A stretch of 64,000 nucleotides of DNA from assembly GCA_963924555.1 (NCBI GenBank), contig OZ004590.1, positions 7,308,001 through 7,372,000 of the forward strand, read 5' to 3'. The notes under the pieces were generated by a model. It saw nothing but the letters and a program-made list of their open reading frames with translations. It had not been told where the DNA came from and ran no database searches. Every line of letters begins with the position of its first letter. Position 1 is the stretch's first letter. Position numbers and translations under genes: made by a program. Source of the stretch: Crambe crambe (Eukaryota > Porifera > Demospongiae > Poecilosclerida > Crambeidae). Below, piece by piece: positions 33,882-47,100 of this stretch.

Positions 33882-36800
33882 CTATGTCCACTTGATGTAC
33901 TTCAGTTCTCTTCCACTGGGACTTGATCTCTTCTTGTCAACACTGTGACCATGACTGTGTGTGTTAGGACAAGACAATACCATAATACTCTGTGAAATCA
34001 TGGCTACACATCTTTGTTGTTAGTCACTTAGTCACACTGATATTGTGATACTGCCTTGGAAGCTAAAAGATGCTCACCTTTTTCTGTTTCGTTTGAAGAG
34101 GCCGAGTGCATTCTTCCATGTGTTCTTCTTGGTAGGTTGCTTGGTGATGTTATCACTGGCAACAGGCTCTTCCTGAATTGCATACTGACTGTCTCCCTTG
34201 AGTGTAGAGTCTTTGGACTCATCCTGGTCTGGTCCTGCTTCTGTCTGAGGGGTTGAGAACGACATTGGTTGGAACAATCGAGAGGGAGTATCTGTTGGAG
34301 TGAGGGAGTCCTCTCTATCTTTCTCTTTCATCTCCAATTTGCTGCTGTCCAAAGAAGAGAGACTGGAGTTGGAAGAGTAGAAGAATGAGTGATCGACAGA
34401 TGAACGACGAGATGACTCGGGTGTGCAAGCTTCGCTAGCCAAGGGAGTCAAAAGATGAAAATTATGCTGGAGGGGGAAAAACAAGTGTTTGAAGTATATT
34501 ATTCTCTCTCAATGATGTGGATTATATAGACTTACTGGTTTTCTTTCTTCGAACTCGAGGAGGAGGTCTGAGCAGCTGACGGCTCGGTTTTGGGTGGCAG
34601 TCAGAGTGTTGCGTCTGAAGAAGGAGGTATTGGCAGGACTGCTGCTATCAGCAGGCATGGAGAGGGAGAGGTCAAAATCCGAGCCATGGTGGGAGGAGTT
34701 AGCACCAGCACGTCGCCGACGAGGCATTCTGGGAGCTTTGACCATGTCATCAGTAAAGGACAATTCACCTCCTGAAGAGTAGTCATCAATGCTTGCTGCC
34801 GATACAAACCTAGCAACAAAAGTCACATGATGTCACATGACAATACATATGAGGTCAATGACATGTGATATTCACCTCTTGAGGACAGATAATGTGCGAG
34901 AAGCTTTTCTGGTGGCTTTTCTGCGGACATTACTGCCACTTCCAATTTTAAAGGAGCTCTTTCTCTGGACTGCAGGGCAAGCCATCTGACAGCTCTTGAT
35001 GGAGAGGTTGAGTCTGGTGAGCTCTTTGTGGAGTCTTCCCAGAGCCTCTCCAATGTAGTAGTGGTCTGGGTGATCCAGCGGAGTGTGCTTCAGAAGCTCC
35101 TGTGAGCATGTGTGTATGGATTGAGACAGTTGACATGCATTATCGGTAGTAAATGTTGCACTGGGCTTCTTGCCCAGACCATTTCTACTGCTGACAGTTG
35201 CTGGAATGACATCCAGGAATGTGTCTTATTAATACAGTTGGAAGGATTCGACCCCCTTTCCCTCCCACCTTCCTCTCTTTCCCTCTCTCCCACCTAAAGT
35301 GACCTTTCTCCCCCTCTCCCTTCTCTTCCTTCCTTTTCCTCCCCCTCATGCTCACCTTAAGAAGGAGTTCGTAGCGAGGAAGCCTCTGTATTGGTGTCAG
35401 CAAGTACGAGGCCAAACTCAACCTCTCACAAAATGGAGTCTGTTGTATAAGAGCCAGGATCCCCTTAAACTGGGGAGACTCCTTCTGGTAATTGGACAAT
35501 GTTCGCATGGCCATCTTAAATTCCCCCATGTACACCCGATACATATTGAAGAATTCCATCTGTGTGCGTGATCAAGTCGAATTAAGGCCAAAATTCAAAA
35601 CCAAACAGGATTTTTTGCTTAACTCACATTTGAGTGGCTGCAGAGACGAGAAAATATATCTCCCACAAAGCCGTAATATTGTGTTTCACTGCTGAGTCGT
35701 TGCTTGAGACTGGAGAGGATGGAGTTATGGTTCTCCACCAGCATCTCCAGCTGGGCAGGGATCATCACACGGAGGTCCCTGGGGGCTACCACGTGCTCAA
35801 AGGCCGGCAGGAACACGGTGAGGATCGTGTTCAAGTTCTCAATGTATTTGCTCTCGGTGGCTATCAGTTCATTAATGATCATATAACGCCGACCTAGACA
35901 GGATAGAGAGATCACAATGTCATGCATATATAATAGGGCAGGAATACATAAGATGGATGGTGGCAACACACATCACATGGTGTCTGATTAATTAAGGAGA
36001 GCCCGGAAATCTTATAGCATGATTGATCAAATACATGTATGCAATTACTCCATATGAAGTTAATAGTGTGCACTATTATAGATAATTATGCATTGCTTCA
36101 TTTGAGCAGATTAACCTACAATTATAGAATATGATTAACAAGCAGATTGAAAAGGAAGCTGGTACAGATTCACATCTGCATGACGTTGCCATATGTCATG
36201 AAGGGGCTTGCTAGAGGCCATAGCACTAGGAGTCAGGCTCCATAGGTCTGACGGGTAAATTAATATCATGTGGGAGGACGGCTTAATGCATCAGTCAGTA
36301 TTCATATTTCACTCAAGTCATTCAATCCCACACTACAGGACTTCAGATCATGGGTCTAAGTGTTGCAGGTACTTGCTACGAAGTCTTTTAGATGGAGGGG
36401 AAAGGGATATGGGGGCAGGCCATGTTTACCCTCTAAGGTTCACCAGGTCAGCATCCACTTGTCCTGGTCATAATGTCTGTCTCGCATGCTCGTCTATAGA
36501 ATGGGCTCTTTGTCGGTTTTCCTTGGCACTTAATGATGTCTGTTGGCTTTCTAGCAACTAATGGCTTAATTAATGATGAGTTTTGATGAGAGTCTAGCTG
36601 CCTCACCAACATACAACAAACTAGCCATGAGTTTAACCATGCATGCTGTGTTGAGTCTAAGGAAACAGATTCCAAATATTGTCTTTTGCAGTGAATAGGA
36701 TAAACATAAGGTCCACTAATAGACCAAATGCTGCCATAAAAATAAACAAGTGCTATTTATGAAGAAGGACAATTCATAAGATGGAGTACACCCTTTCAAG

Positions 36801-38497
36801 GGATAAACTCTCTATTATTATCATCTACCTTTCAAGGCTGGGGGCTAGGGCTAGACTATATTATTGTTGTAACTTACGATCAGAATGAGGTGGGGAGTCA
36901 TAGCTGTTGTTGGTTGCCATGGGACCTAGAGTGCTCTCAGGTGATGAAATTGGAGAATCTGGATTGGATGAAGTAGAGCAGAGTTAATTGCACGGGCTGC
37001 ATGCAATTCATGAGCTAATCGATGATGCCACACCAACTAAGTACACATGCAAGAGTTGTGGGTTGTGCATCACTGGCACTACTTGAAATATGAGCAAAAG
37101 AAAGCGGTGTTTCAGACGACACAGGATTGATTAGAAAGAAGCCCTCCCACCTCCTAAAACATCAAGTTAACAACTACACACAGTGCCTGGAGTCATGTTC
37201 AAGACAGTTTGAAACACTCTGACATCATGAAGCTGTAAGAGAAGACCCATCACACTCAGATCACAAGAAGCTCCATATTCATACACTTGTACCCTTGCAC
37301 AGTACCCTTGTACCCTTGCACATATCTAGTCTCATCAAGTGGAAATTTCTACTTGCCCATCTGATGATTATACTCATCATAAAATACTACTCATGGTAGG
37401 CATCACTTCTTGTTAACTATTTCCTCACCATCTGAAAGTAGGTCCTTGCATTGGGAGATGGGGGAGCTTTCAGGAGTGGGACTGAAGGAGAACATTGAGC
37501 AACGAGAGGCCCGTGGGGACTGGGACAGCTCTTTGATCTGCATGTGTGGGTGGTGTATGTGTGTTTACCAAGAACATTGATTAGTGCTCTCTCTGTGTGG
37601 TGCATGGAGAGACTGTGGGAAAGTTGTTTGGTTCAGACTGCAGGGTAGCATAGAGGAAGGGGGAGGAAGCAAAAGAGGGCCATTAGTGAATTCATTGGAG
37701 CATGAATAAGATCAATCACTAAATGAATAAGGTTGGATGGAGCCACATGAGTCTTGACAGACTTGAGTCTAGGCAAAGTGCCGAGAGCCGTGGGGGATAT
37801 CATATTACATTCATTAAAGTAATGATTCCCATAGTCATACACCAAACTGTCAAACTATCACCTGTTGTCTCCTGGAACTCAATAAACACTCAAACTGACA
37901 TTAGCTAAGTCGCTGTGCCAAGTGTCTTGGATGGCTGCTAATCAGCCAAGGAATTTGCTACTTGCAACCATTTAGCTACCTACATTACCAATTTAGCTGG
38001 TCGACTCTAAATAAAGTACAAACTCAAATCTTGTGGTCTCTAATACATACAGAGTGTGTGTCTAATAATGGACTGGTCATAATTGAGCATGCAGTAATTG
38101 CACTAGTTCCTTCCAATGAAACATTGAGAATGAGCACCTGAGAGTCACTGATTGCTAAATGCTGTTCATTCCCTATGGCCATCACCAGAGAGTCACTGAT
38201 TGCTAAATGCTGTTCATTCCCTATGGCCATCACCAGAGATGCCTCATACCATCATGCAGAGATACCTCATAGTTAGTATTAAAAACTTTTACTCACCTCA
38301 ATCAGATCTTCATCACTCGTTGGGGTATGGCAGATCCTTCTTTCCTCTTCCTCTGTAGCTGCAGATCTCTGGTGCTGCTGAGGTTTCGAATTTAGAAGGA
38401 TGGGACTTGCTGAGGGTAAGTTGCAGAAAATTTCCCTTCTTCTGCAACCTGCTTCCATGCTCAAAATTCCTGAATCGCTATTGTGATGCAATAACAT
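33882..38497 (-). CDS. DH-domain Rho guanine nucleotide exchange factor without visible PH domain
   Basis: Nine exons: 33882-33954, 34078-34466, 34536-34809, 34876-35099, 35356-35559, 35628-35893, 36878-36958, 37429-37537, 38297-38497; 606 residues. The N-terminal ~130 residues are Ser/Pro-rich (SPTPESSPIS, SPISSPESTLGP). The DH domain starts RRYMIINELIATESKYIENL (CR1) and includes MYRVYMGEFKMAM, ASYLLTPIQRLPRYELLLKE (CR3) and KELTRLNLSIK. After it come a basic stretch (RRKATRKASRTLSVLKR) and Ser-rich segments, with no recognisable PH fold, unlike most Dbl-family GEFs. The last exon (33882-33954) is inferred by splice sites; without it the protein would end a few residues earlier at a TGA at 34074-34076. 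The target GTPase cannot be read from sequence. Confidence 0.8.
35894..36877 (-). other. Largest intron in the window, in the RhoGEF gene
   Basis: A 984-bp intron between the Ser/Pro-rich exon and the start of the DH domain; the next two introns (36959-37428 and 37538-38296) are also long. These stand out against a typical intron of ~70 bp here. I see no coding potential, but an alternative promoter or first exon could hide here, since the DH domain begins directly after it. Confidence 0.6.
38140..38239. repeat. 48-bp tandem duplication in the first RhoGEF intron
   Basis: Two essentially identical adjacent copies of a 48-bp unit beginning GAGAGTCACTGATTGCTAAA and ending CATCACCA. Confidence 0.9.
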
Positions 38498-38789
38498 TAC
38501 TTCTCTAAGCTTAGCCAGATCTTTTGTTCACTTGGTACACACTTGATATGTTTGCATGAATATCTACTTTTTATTTGAACATTCCCGCGCATGCGCGTGG
38601 GAACTTATTATTTGCGCGCGCTAGTAAGCTAATCTTATTATGCGAAGGAAATTTGAGAATACTGTAAAGCACACATACTTGCAGGTGGAGGATTCATTTT
38701 CTATGTAGTTCTGTGGATCAATGGTGGAGCCTTTAGAGCTCGTCAAAATATAAATATTTTCTGCAGTAGACTGTATTGTAGAAGGAGAG
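38498..38789. promoter_or_regulatory. Shared promoter region with NRF1-like palindrome, RhoGEF / RIN
   Basis: 292 bp between divergent start codons. The palindrome GCGCATGCGC at 38587-38596, flanked by further CpG-rich sequence, matches the core bound by NRF1 in animals. Confidence 0.6.
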
Positions 38790-41700
38790 ATGGTTACCCA
38801 GCAAGCTAGCCGCAGAGAAGGGAACTACTTCAGGGTATTGCTTGTAGCTCTAGCTACAGATAGAGCTATCAGCTAGATAGGGAGCTGCTTAGATGAATAA
38901 TTGTGTACGTTTGTGGATGTAATAATCCTTATCCAGGTCCTGGAGAGGCAAACTCGCATCCTAGGAGACTATGAACAGGTCCACTTCAGGAAAAGCATGT
39001 AAGTAGCAGCTTGGCTGATGTTAATTCATCTATATTTGCATGAATGACTGCAACATTCCAGCAAGAGCTGTGACTGTCATGCTATTTTTTTTACAGGGTG
39101 GTTCCACAAGGCCCACGTTACACCTCCACCCCCATCTCCATTGCTCCCCGGAGGCCCTCACGCCCCCAATATGTCCACTTCAACAAGTCAAATGCTGCAT
39201 TCTACCTCCGGCAGACTGAGGCTCTGTGGATGCATCCTGACCTCTCACGTCAAGAAGGTCAGGCCAAAATCAACATCTTTCTTTAATTTATATACCACTC
39301 CCTCTTTTTTAAAACAGCTACCAAGTTATTACTGGATCGAGCTATAGGAGTAAGTATTTATAATATTCTGCAAAGCTGGCTTACTAGGAAATTGAGCTTC
39401 TTTTCCCATAACTCTCCAAGAGCTAGGAATAACTACTGATAATTTATTTCAATTTCACAAACTGCTTGGTAATGTATTTGTTTATTTATGAGGTTCCACC
39501 ACCTGCTCATTTTCATTTGATGATTTTATAGTCTTTCATAGTGCGTAACTCGCAGCGAGCACGATATGCCCTCTCCCTGCGTGTGCAGAATGAAGAAACG
39601 GCTGTCAGACACTTTCTCATCCAGAACAACCAACAGAGTAAGTCAGCATCACCCATACCCTCCCCTCCCGCCCTCAGTTGGCAAAATCCCAAGTGCCAAC
39701 CTTTCTGGCTTTTAGCCAAACTTTGACCTCTGTAACTAAGAGACGTCTCATTGGATTCAAAACTTTATTGTAACCACTGAACTGTCAACTCTACCCTGCC
39801 CCTACAGCAAGTATGATATTAATTAATCCAATTTACACAACACAGATTTCTTGACCATTCAAGGCTCTAATCTTCCCTTTGTCTCCATCTATGATCTTCT
39901 GGTGTACTTCTGTTTCCATCAAAGGCAAGTCATGTAATTCAATCTCATTCTATGAGTAACAAATTTCTATGGTAGCATTAGCACCTTTTGAGCCACTGGT
40001 GTGTTCTCACTGTACATTTTAGGCTGATACAGTATTTTAAACTTATTGACAAATCTTTTGGTAGCATAAACTAGCGATAAGTTATTTTTCTTATGATTTT
40101 TGTGTATTTTCATAGTAATTTTGACATGATTATAGCAGATGAGTGTAGACCATCACATGCTATAGCACCTCTAAACCATCACATACTATAGCATCTCTAA
40201 ACCATCACATACTATAGCATCTCTAAACCATAGAGCGTTTGCACACATCTTTTTATATGCCAATGGCGTGTCCACAGAGCATAATATAAATTGTGGTATG
40301 GTAAGAAGATGTATTGCAAGTGCTCTATAGTAGTTATGGGGAAATCCTTATGTGATGGTATGTATATTTTGATATTTTGTGTGTGTTACAATGGTGGAAA
40401 TTTTATGTCCTTGTTTACAAATCTGCTGTGTAAGGTTACTCTTGTGTTTATTTTGGCCTTGTTAGTGGTGGGATGCCATGTTGTTTGAAGCCCCCCAAGC
40501 CAGATTCAGGAGAGAGTAGACTGGAAGGCAGTGGTGAGTGAACCAATGGTAGTGGGACACCTGTAGGGGTAGTGGGACACCTGTAGGAAATGTGTATGGA
40601 AACTGCTTACATTCGTCCAATTGTTTGGAAAGGCCTTGTTTGATGGTTTGGATATAACCAGCTACTTATCTGTGTCTATGGAAATCTGATCACCCGTGGA
40701 CCCAATCTTAGTTGTCCAAATAGAGAAGAAATTGTTCGTTGATACAATAAAACAGTTTTCTTAATTAGAGGAAGTCATGAGAAACAGTGGCCATATTAAG
40801 GGTGGTCTTATTAGAGATGACAACTGACTTTTGATGGGTTCAGAAACATTTACTATATTAGGGTGACAGTTGTTGCATGCATGAACAGACCTAGATCTCT
40901 ACTGTGGGAGGTTGAGGGGATCAAATCTGCAATATAAGAGGCTGAGGGGTCAAATCTGTACCGATATGTACCATTACCTAAAAGACGATGTATGCCTTTT
41001 CTCCTCTCAGAGTCGTCTGAAAGTGACTCTGAAGGGGATCATGAAGAGGGTCCTCCTCAGCTCCCTCCTCGGACACCCTCCATGATGAATCTGAAGTCTC
41101 CAAGTGTGGAGCAGTCAAGCAGAGAGCTGAGGGACTCAATAATTCACAACCAGCAACCTGACTTAGATGAAAGGAAAGAAATTGTCAAGAAAAAACAACC
41201 TCCCCCTAAGCCTCCTCGACCTGCAATGGTTTGGGGAGGAGATGACAGTGATGAAGAAGGGTTGGAAGCAGAGAACTCTCATCATGTTGCTCCTCATTCT
41301 CAATTTGACTCGAATCCACGAAGCTCCTCCATCACTCCAACTCCAGCAGGTTCTGACATATCAAAACCCCACCTACTTCGCAGACGGTCAAAGAGTTCAG
41401 ATTGCATCAGGAAGAGGAATGATGCAAACTCCACTCACAAAGAAACCCAGTCTGCTGATATAGTTAGTTTAATGAAGCAAAATGTGTCCACCCTGATTGA
41501 GATGTTTGAAGCAAAGTCACCCAATTCATCTCCTGTGAGGCAAAGCTGGAATATAAACAGGAAGGGATCTAGGTCTGTCCCCACCAATGGCTTTAACTCT
41601 GGCCCTCTTCAAAAGAATGATACAGCACATAAGAACTTTCCAGCTCCTGATTCCCCCATTCCTCCTCCCAAGCCGAGGGTCACTGCTCCCCCTCTGCCTC

Positions 41701-41942
41701 CAAGACCTCTGTCCTCCGCTGATTATGAGAATGGAAGGGCACCTATTGTACCTCCTCGTACACCTGCTCCTCTCCTCCCCCCAAAGCCCCCAGGAAGTCT
41801 GCCACCATCTGTTCACCCCCGCTTCAGACACAGGAGGTCCTTATCATCAGACTCTAAGCCCATTCCAAACTTTGAGGACACTCCTCCTCCAAAACTACCT
41901 CCAAAGTAGGTGTAAGTATAAGGGAGAAAAAAAGAATCATTC

Positions 41943-41983
<41 letters not shown>

Positions 41984-44001
41984 AGGAGAAAGCCAAGACT
42001 CCCTGGCTATGAGGTGATGCCATTACCAGGGACAGAAGCAGCCATGCCATCAGAGTCTGGATATGCTGACTCAGAAAACGTTGAGAGTAACCAGTTCAAG
42101 GCCAGTTCACTAGAGAACTTAAATGATTCCAAGCTGGAGGTGGGGCAGAGGGAGCCTGAGTTGTCTGGGTTTTTGGGAGACAATATGATGATAGGTGAAG
42201 TGGACGTGACAACCAAAGGCTGGCAGATAGTGTCTAATACTACTGGAGGAAGGTGAGACACAATAGTGCATACAGTCAATGTAAAGATAGTTGAGTGTGT
42301 TAATACTATTTAGTGATATGGTGGAAAATACTGCCAGTGGAAACAAGGGACAGAGACGAAGAGCTAAGAAGCCACTTGGATGGGCAAAGAAATGTATCAT
42401 AGATGACTAATATCCTTGAAAAGCATATTAATACTGTAATATTTGTATAGTGCAATTTCGTGCTGGGAAGCGCAAGCCTCGGAAGAAGCTGAGGAAATGC
42501 ATTTTGGAGCTAGCTGCTGACCAAAGTCAAGAGTTTGGCCGGAAGATCAGTGAATTCATCACCGATATAAAATCTCGTAGCACTGAACCTCATCAGAAGA
42601 TGCTACTTGAAGTAAGTTTTACGGTAGAGTCGAGATAGTGTGATATTGGGGGGGGCTGTCCTTCCATCCACAGATCCGTACCTTCATCACAGCCATGCAC
42701 GAGTACCTGCTCCAGCATCATCAGAATGAATTGAATGAGAGTGGAATGGAGGGATGTGACAACTCTGGCCATGTGTTGGAGTGTGCCTTGCAAGAATGCA
42801 TTCTTCAGCCTCTCTCCCACTTTGTCTATCTGAGAATAGAAGAGTACTATGCCACCAATGGCTACCTCTTCCAGGTCCAGAGATCCATCCACCAGGGCAA
42901 GCTCAAGACACCTGAGGAGATAGGAATCAGAGTGAGTTGGCTTGGGATTAATCTACTTTAGGGTGAGCATCTTTATTCTATCCTTACAGCCACACTTGAT
43001 TGTGCCCTCAGAGAAGGCAATTGCTGACATGACCACAGTGTTCAATAGGATGATGAAGACCACCTGTGCCATCTCAAAGTTAGAGTACCTTTTGGAAGTA
43101 GTACGTCAGACTTATGAGAACATCAAGGACTCTCGTCAGCCTAAGAAACCGACCAATGACCTGGGAGCAGATGGTAAGTGAGTTGGTTATGGCACATTTG
43201 TCAGGTAGTGTCATATACTCACTTCAGAGTTAATAGAGTTTTTTTATTTTTTATTTTTTTTAAACTTATTTGCAGATTTTTTGCCCATCTTTGTGTGGGT
43301 GCTGCTGCAATGTGAGTTTACCCGTGCTGAGATAGAGGCAGAGTACATGTGGGGACTTGCTCACCCAAGTCTCTTCAACGGAGAAGGTGGCTACTACCTC
43401 ACCACTCTCACCAGCGCCATCAACGTCTTGAAAGAGCTTACCACTCCCCCACCACAAACTACCCCTCAGGCTCAAGTAAGTTTTTTAGACTTGATCGCTG
43501 TTTTAATTGTTGTTGTTATTGTTATTGTTGTTGTTATAGCTACCTACCATGAATAACCTCCAAACGGAACTAAAGGTTTACTTTGAGGATGAGCACACAG
43601 GGCAATACTCTTCTGCCTATTATCTCCCAATAGTGCCCACCATGACAGTGGCTGAAATATGTACGTATGACATAGTAGGTAGCATCTCCTTGTAACGCTG
43701 TACAGGGGTGGGTTCTATATTATGGCGAGGTTTGCAATAAAGTAACATGTTTCATTTTGTTTCTGAAGGCGAGATCATTGAGGAGAGGCGACAGATTACC
43801 AATCCCAAGGACTATGCACTTTTTACTGTGGTGAATGGGAAAGCCTTGATAATGGAGGACCATGTCAAGCCTCAGGAAATCAAATTCAAATGGACACTTG
43901 AACGGTCTCTGGAACAGTCTCTCAATAGTGGCAAGGTATTGACAACACCAAGCAGTCAATTCTTTGCATACAAGCTAAGAACCCCTGGAAGTATTCTGTG
44001 A
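38790..44001 (+). CDS. RIN-family Ras/Rab interactor: SH2, VPS9 and RA domains
   Basis: Sixteen exons: 38790-38834, 38937-38998, 39097-39257, 39318-39349, 39532-39637, 39846-39928, 40491-40533, 41011-41905, 41986-42252, 42314-42393, 42451-42611, 42674-42931, 42990-43173, 43276-43475, 43540-43660, 43769-44001; 976 residues. The SH2 domain spans ~60-165 (GSFIVRNSQRARYALSLRV, HFLIQ, FVSIYDLLVYFCFHQ). A long Pro-rich, Ser-rich middle region has many SH3-ligand-like motifs (PPKPPRP, PPLPPRP, PPKLPPK). A RIN-homology/VPS9 module follows, with the catalytic Asp and Pro in DDFLPIFVWVLLQC and the Tyr/Thr pair in GGYYLTTLTSA, then a C-terminal Ras-association-like fold. The family activates Rab5 on endosomes downstream of receptors and Ras. 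Exons 6 and 7 are joined by frame; a nearby GC donor was rejected. The paralogue (RIN1, 2 or 3) cannot be assigned. Confidence 0.9.
39929..41010 (+). other. Long introns around a 43-bp micro-exon of the RIN-like gene
   Basis: Introns of 562 bp (39929-40490) and 477 bp (40534-41010) flank exon 40491-40533. The first holds a 26-bp unit (ACCATCACATACTATAGCAT plus six bases) repeated three times at about 40149-40227; the second begins with two copies of GTAGTGGGACACCTGTAGG. Nothing else is recognisable. Confidence 0.7.
41943..41983. repeat. (TCTG)n microsatellite serving as pyrimidine-rich tract of a RIN-like intron
   Basis: About ten TCTG units run directly into the TAG acceptor of exon 41986-42252. 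Confidence 0.93.
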
Positions 44002-44118
44002 TTCCAATAGTTTATAGATTTGTGCATCATTACACCCAATTGTCATTTTCATGGAATAAATAAAATTATATTTTCAGATACCACTCAAAAATCTATATAT
44101 TCTCACAATGATGTTCTT

Positions 44119-47100
44119 TTATTTGCCCTGGCAACAGAGTTTAGGCTTGGTAGACAAGGCCATGTACGTGTTGAGATGTTTCTGTGATTGAATTTTGACA
44201 ACTTCTCCTGTAGACTTTGTATACTCTAGACAGCACTCAGCTTCACTCAAAGAAGCATTTACTTGCAACTCACTCAACAGGTCCTTGAGTGCTGGAGGCT
44301 TTGAACACAAGATACACACAACTTGAGAAGATTTCAACAGTGTTATCTCAAAAATCTCCTTTGAATGTGTGACAGGAGTAATGCCTGTTACAGTGGGAGT
44401 CTGACTTGAATGTCGATGGCCTATTGTCAGCTGTTCTTCATCTCTCTCACTCACTGAATGATGTACTGGGCTGTCAAAGAAGGTTTGTGAGCGTGTTCTT
44501 GGGTGGCTGTTTGTGGAATGTGGGGGAAATCCACCCATAGTCCAAGACCTCTGAGTATTGGGGTCAGGACTGGAAGTGGAGAAGTAGTTGAGATTTGGTT
44601 GAGCTTCCAGATCTGGAGAGTAAGGAACAGTGTCCTGTGATGGAGTGTGTGCCACTCTAGAAATGTGAGTGCCATCTCTGAAGTTTCCATTGTGGATCAT
44701 GCGACGTATGCTATCGTGAGTGTCAAAGAATCCTGGAGCATTCTCCTCCACTAGTTTGATCTGCCTCATGGTCTTGGCTTCATAAGCTTCCCAAATGACC
44801 AGAACACCAGCTCTATCCAATGGCTGCCCTTTCTCATCTTCCTTTTCGTAATCAGGACCCATGTCCTTGACCAGAGAGATGAACTTCTTCCCACCACTGA
44901 CAACCATGCACTTTTCCATTTCGCAAGGACCACTTCCTGGGATTAATGTGAGGAATCTGACATACTCCTTGTAGGGCTGGTACCAAGCTAGCAGCTCCTG
45001 TTCATGGAACACCATGATGTGACCAGTCGCCATGCCTACCCACACTGTATTCAAGGCAGGCAACATGGCAGTGATGACTGCATCATGCTCATTAATGTCG
45101 GCTGCTATTTCCTGTAACTTTTCACCAGTATTAATATCAAAGGAGTGAGTTTGATTGTGAGCGTCCCAGGCAGTGAGGATGGCTCCATTGATATGGGCAC
45201 TCCAGATGATGTCCTTGGAAGGAGAAGTAGAGAGTTGACCGATGTTGTTACGACAACTGACAGAGCCTTCTAAGGCTAGGTTGTCAGGATTGAGGAAGTA
45301 GATATATCTGGTGTGAGAAACCCAAATGAAGTCATTTGTGCAAACAATTCCATCCACAGCATGCTCTGAGACGTATCGGTACTGGGGTTTGGCATCTTGT
45401 TGAAGTTCGGTCACATTGCTGCTGAAATTGAAACAAAAGCCCTCGAACGTACCTACCAAGACTCTATCTCTTGCCAAAGTCAGACATGATGCTGAATTCT
45501 GCTTCAAGCTCTCAATAGTGCAAACGAGTTCACGAGAGTCGATGTTGAAGATACTGATGACTCCATCTCCTATCCCAGGTCTGGAGCCAACCCAGATATG
45601 GTCATTACATAAAGCTATGCATTTCACTTGGTGGTCTTTAAGTATGCATTTCTGGGTCGCCTTCACCATTGAGTGTGGATTGCAAATATTCAATTGAACT
45701 CCATCTGTACTGTCACAAAATGTCCATAACTCGTTGGACCAGGTCTGCTTAGTGGCAAAGTTGGTGGGAGTGAGAGCAATAGCCTTACGAAGAGAGTGAC
45801 TGCTCTTGACGGGAGAGACATGCATGACAGACTGCATGGAGGCAAGACAGACTTTCTTGATGATCTCGTCAGTGTTTGGGCGAATCTTGGGATTGTCTAG
45901 CCAACACTTCTTCATGAGGAGGGTGAGGTAGTGGAAGCCCGTCGTGGCGATATCTACATTCTGGAGTGTTGGTTTCATTCCCATCTCAACAGCTACATCA
46001 ATCCTATGTGAAGACATTTCATGATAGGGACGGCGACGAGCTATCATTTGGTAAAGGAACATACCAAGTGAGAAAATGTCAGCTTTATGATCATACACAG
46101 AACGTTGTTTTCTCTTGCCAATATGCAGGACCTCTGGAGCAATGAAGCCTTTGGTTCCTCGAAGCCCACGGGCCCCCAAAGGTGCCATATGAGTGGCTAT
46201 TCCAAAATCAGTTACCTTGCAGTGGCAGAGGGAAGCAGGGTCAAGGGTCCACAGCAAGATATTTGCAGCTGTGAGATCACGGAAGATGATTCCTTGACTG
46301 TGCAGAAAACGAAGGGCAGCAGCCACTTCTGCTACAATCCGGAAGATTGTCAAGCGATGGACAGGGAGCTTCTTCTTGAGGAGAGGGTAGTCAAGTGACT
46401 TGAGTGGAGCCTCTTCCAGGATAAGAGCCATCATTGGGTGGACACAAACTCCCACCAGACACACAAGACAAGGATGATGAGACTGCTGCAATAACTTGGC
46501 CTCTGATCTTAGCTCAGCAAGTGCTTCCTCCCTACATTTGTGGTACCTCTTAATGGCAACAAACTTGTTTTTATATGTTCCCTTATAAACTTTACCATAC
46601 CCTCCTTCACCAAGCAGAGAGGCTTTGTTGTCTTGGTATGTGATGTCAACTGGATTGAGCAAGAACTCTGGGTCTATGTCCTGAAGAAGAAGGTCAGGGA
46701 CGACATCAGCCAGAGACACTGTATGATTCTTAGCAGGGTCATCACGGTCATATCGACACTCGATAGTTGTCTGGTTTTTCACTATCATTTGCAAGCATTG
46801 CTCCTGTCGAAATTCAAAAGGTTTGGGACGTTTCATCTTGACACATTCAAAACACGGGATCCTCTGCTCCAGATTGGTTGCTCCATGCTGATTCTCAGCC
46901 AGACCAGGATACCACTCATTGATAAGTGCAACAACAAGATCAACCAGTTGTCCAATAATCTTCTTCCCTTCGTTGTTTGGTGAAGTGACGATAAGCACAC
47001 CATCCTTTTTCTGTCGCGCCTGTGGGCTCTTGATGAGAGACTCAATTCTGAACATGATACCTGGGTCCTTGTAGTAAAGCCCTGAATGCCAGTATTCCAG

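Noticed and set aside
34074-34076. TGA at the end of exon 34078-34466 as the stop of the RhoGEF gene
   Set aside because: The TGA is part of a good donor (AAAAG|GTGAGC), and an acceptor at 33955 opens 23 more codons in frame; kept as the less likely alternative because no homologue could be compared.
39846-39928. GC donor (AAAG|GCAAGT) at 39925 in the RIN-like gene
   Set aside because: Using it makes the next exon 40491-40533 leave the frame of exon 41011-41905; the GT donor three codon positions later (39929) keeps frame throughout.
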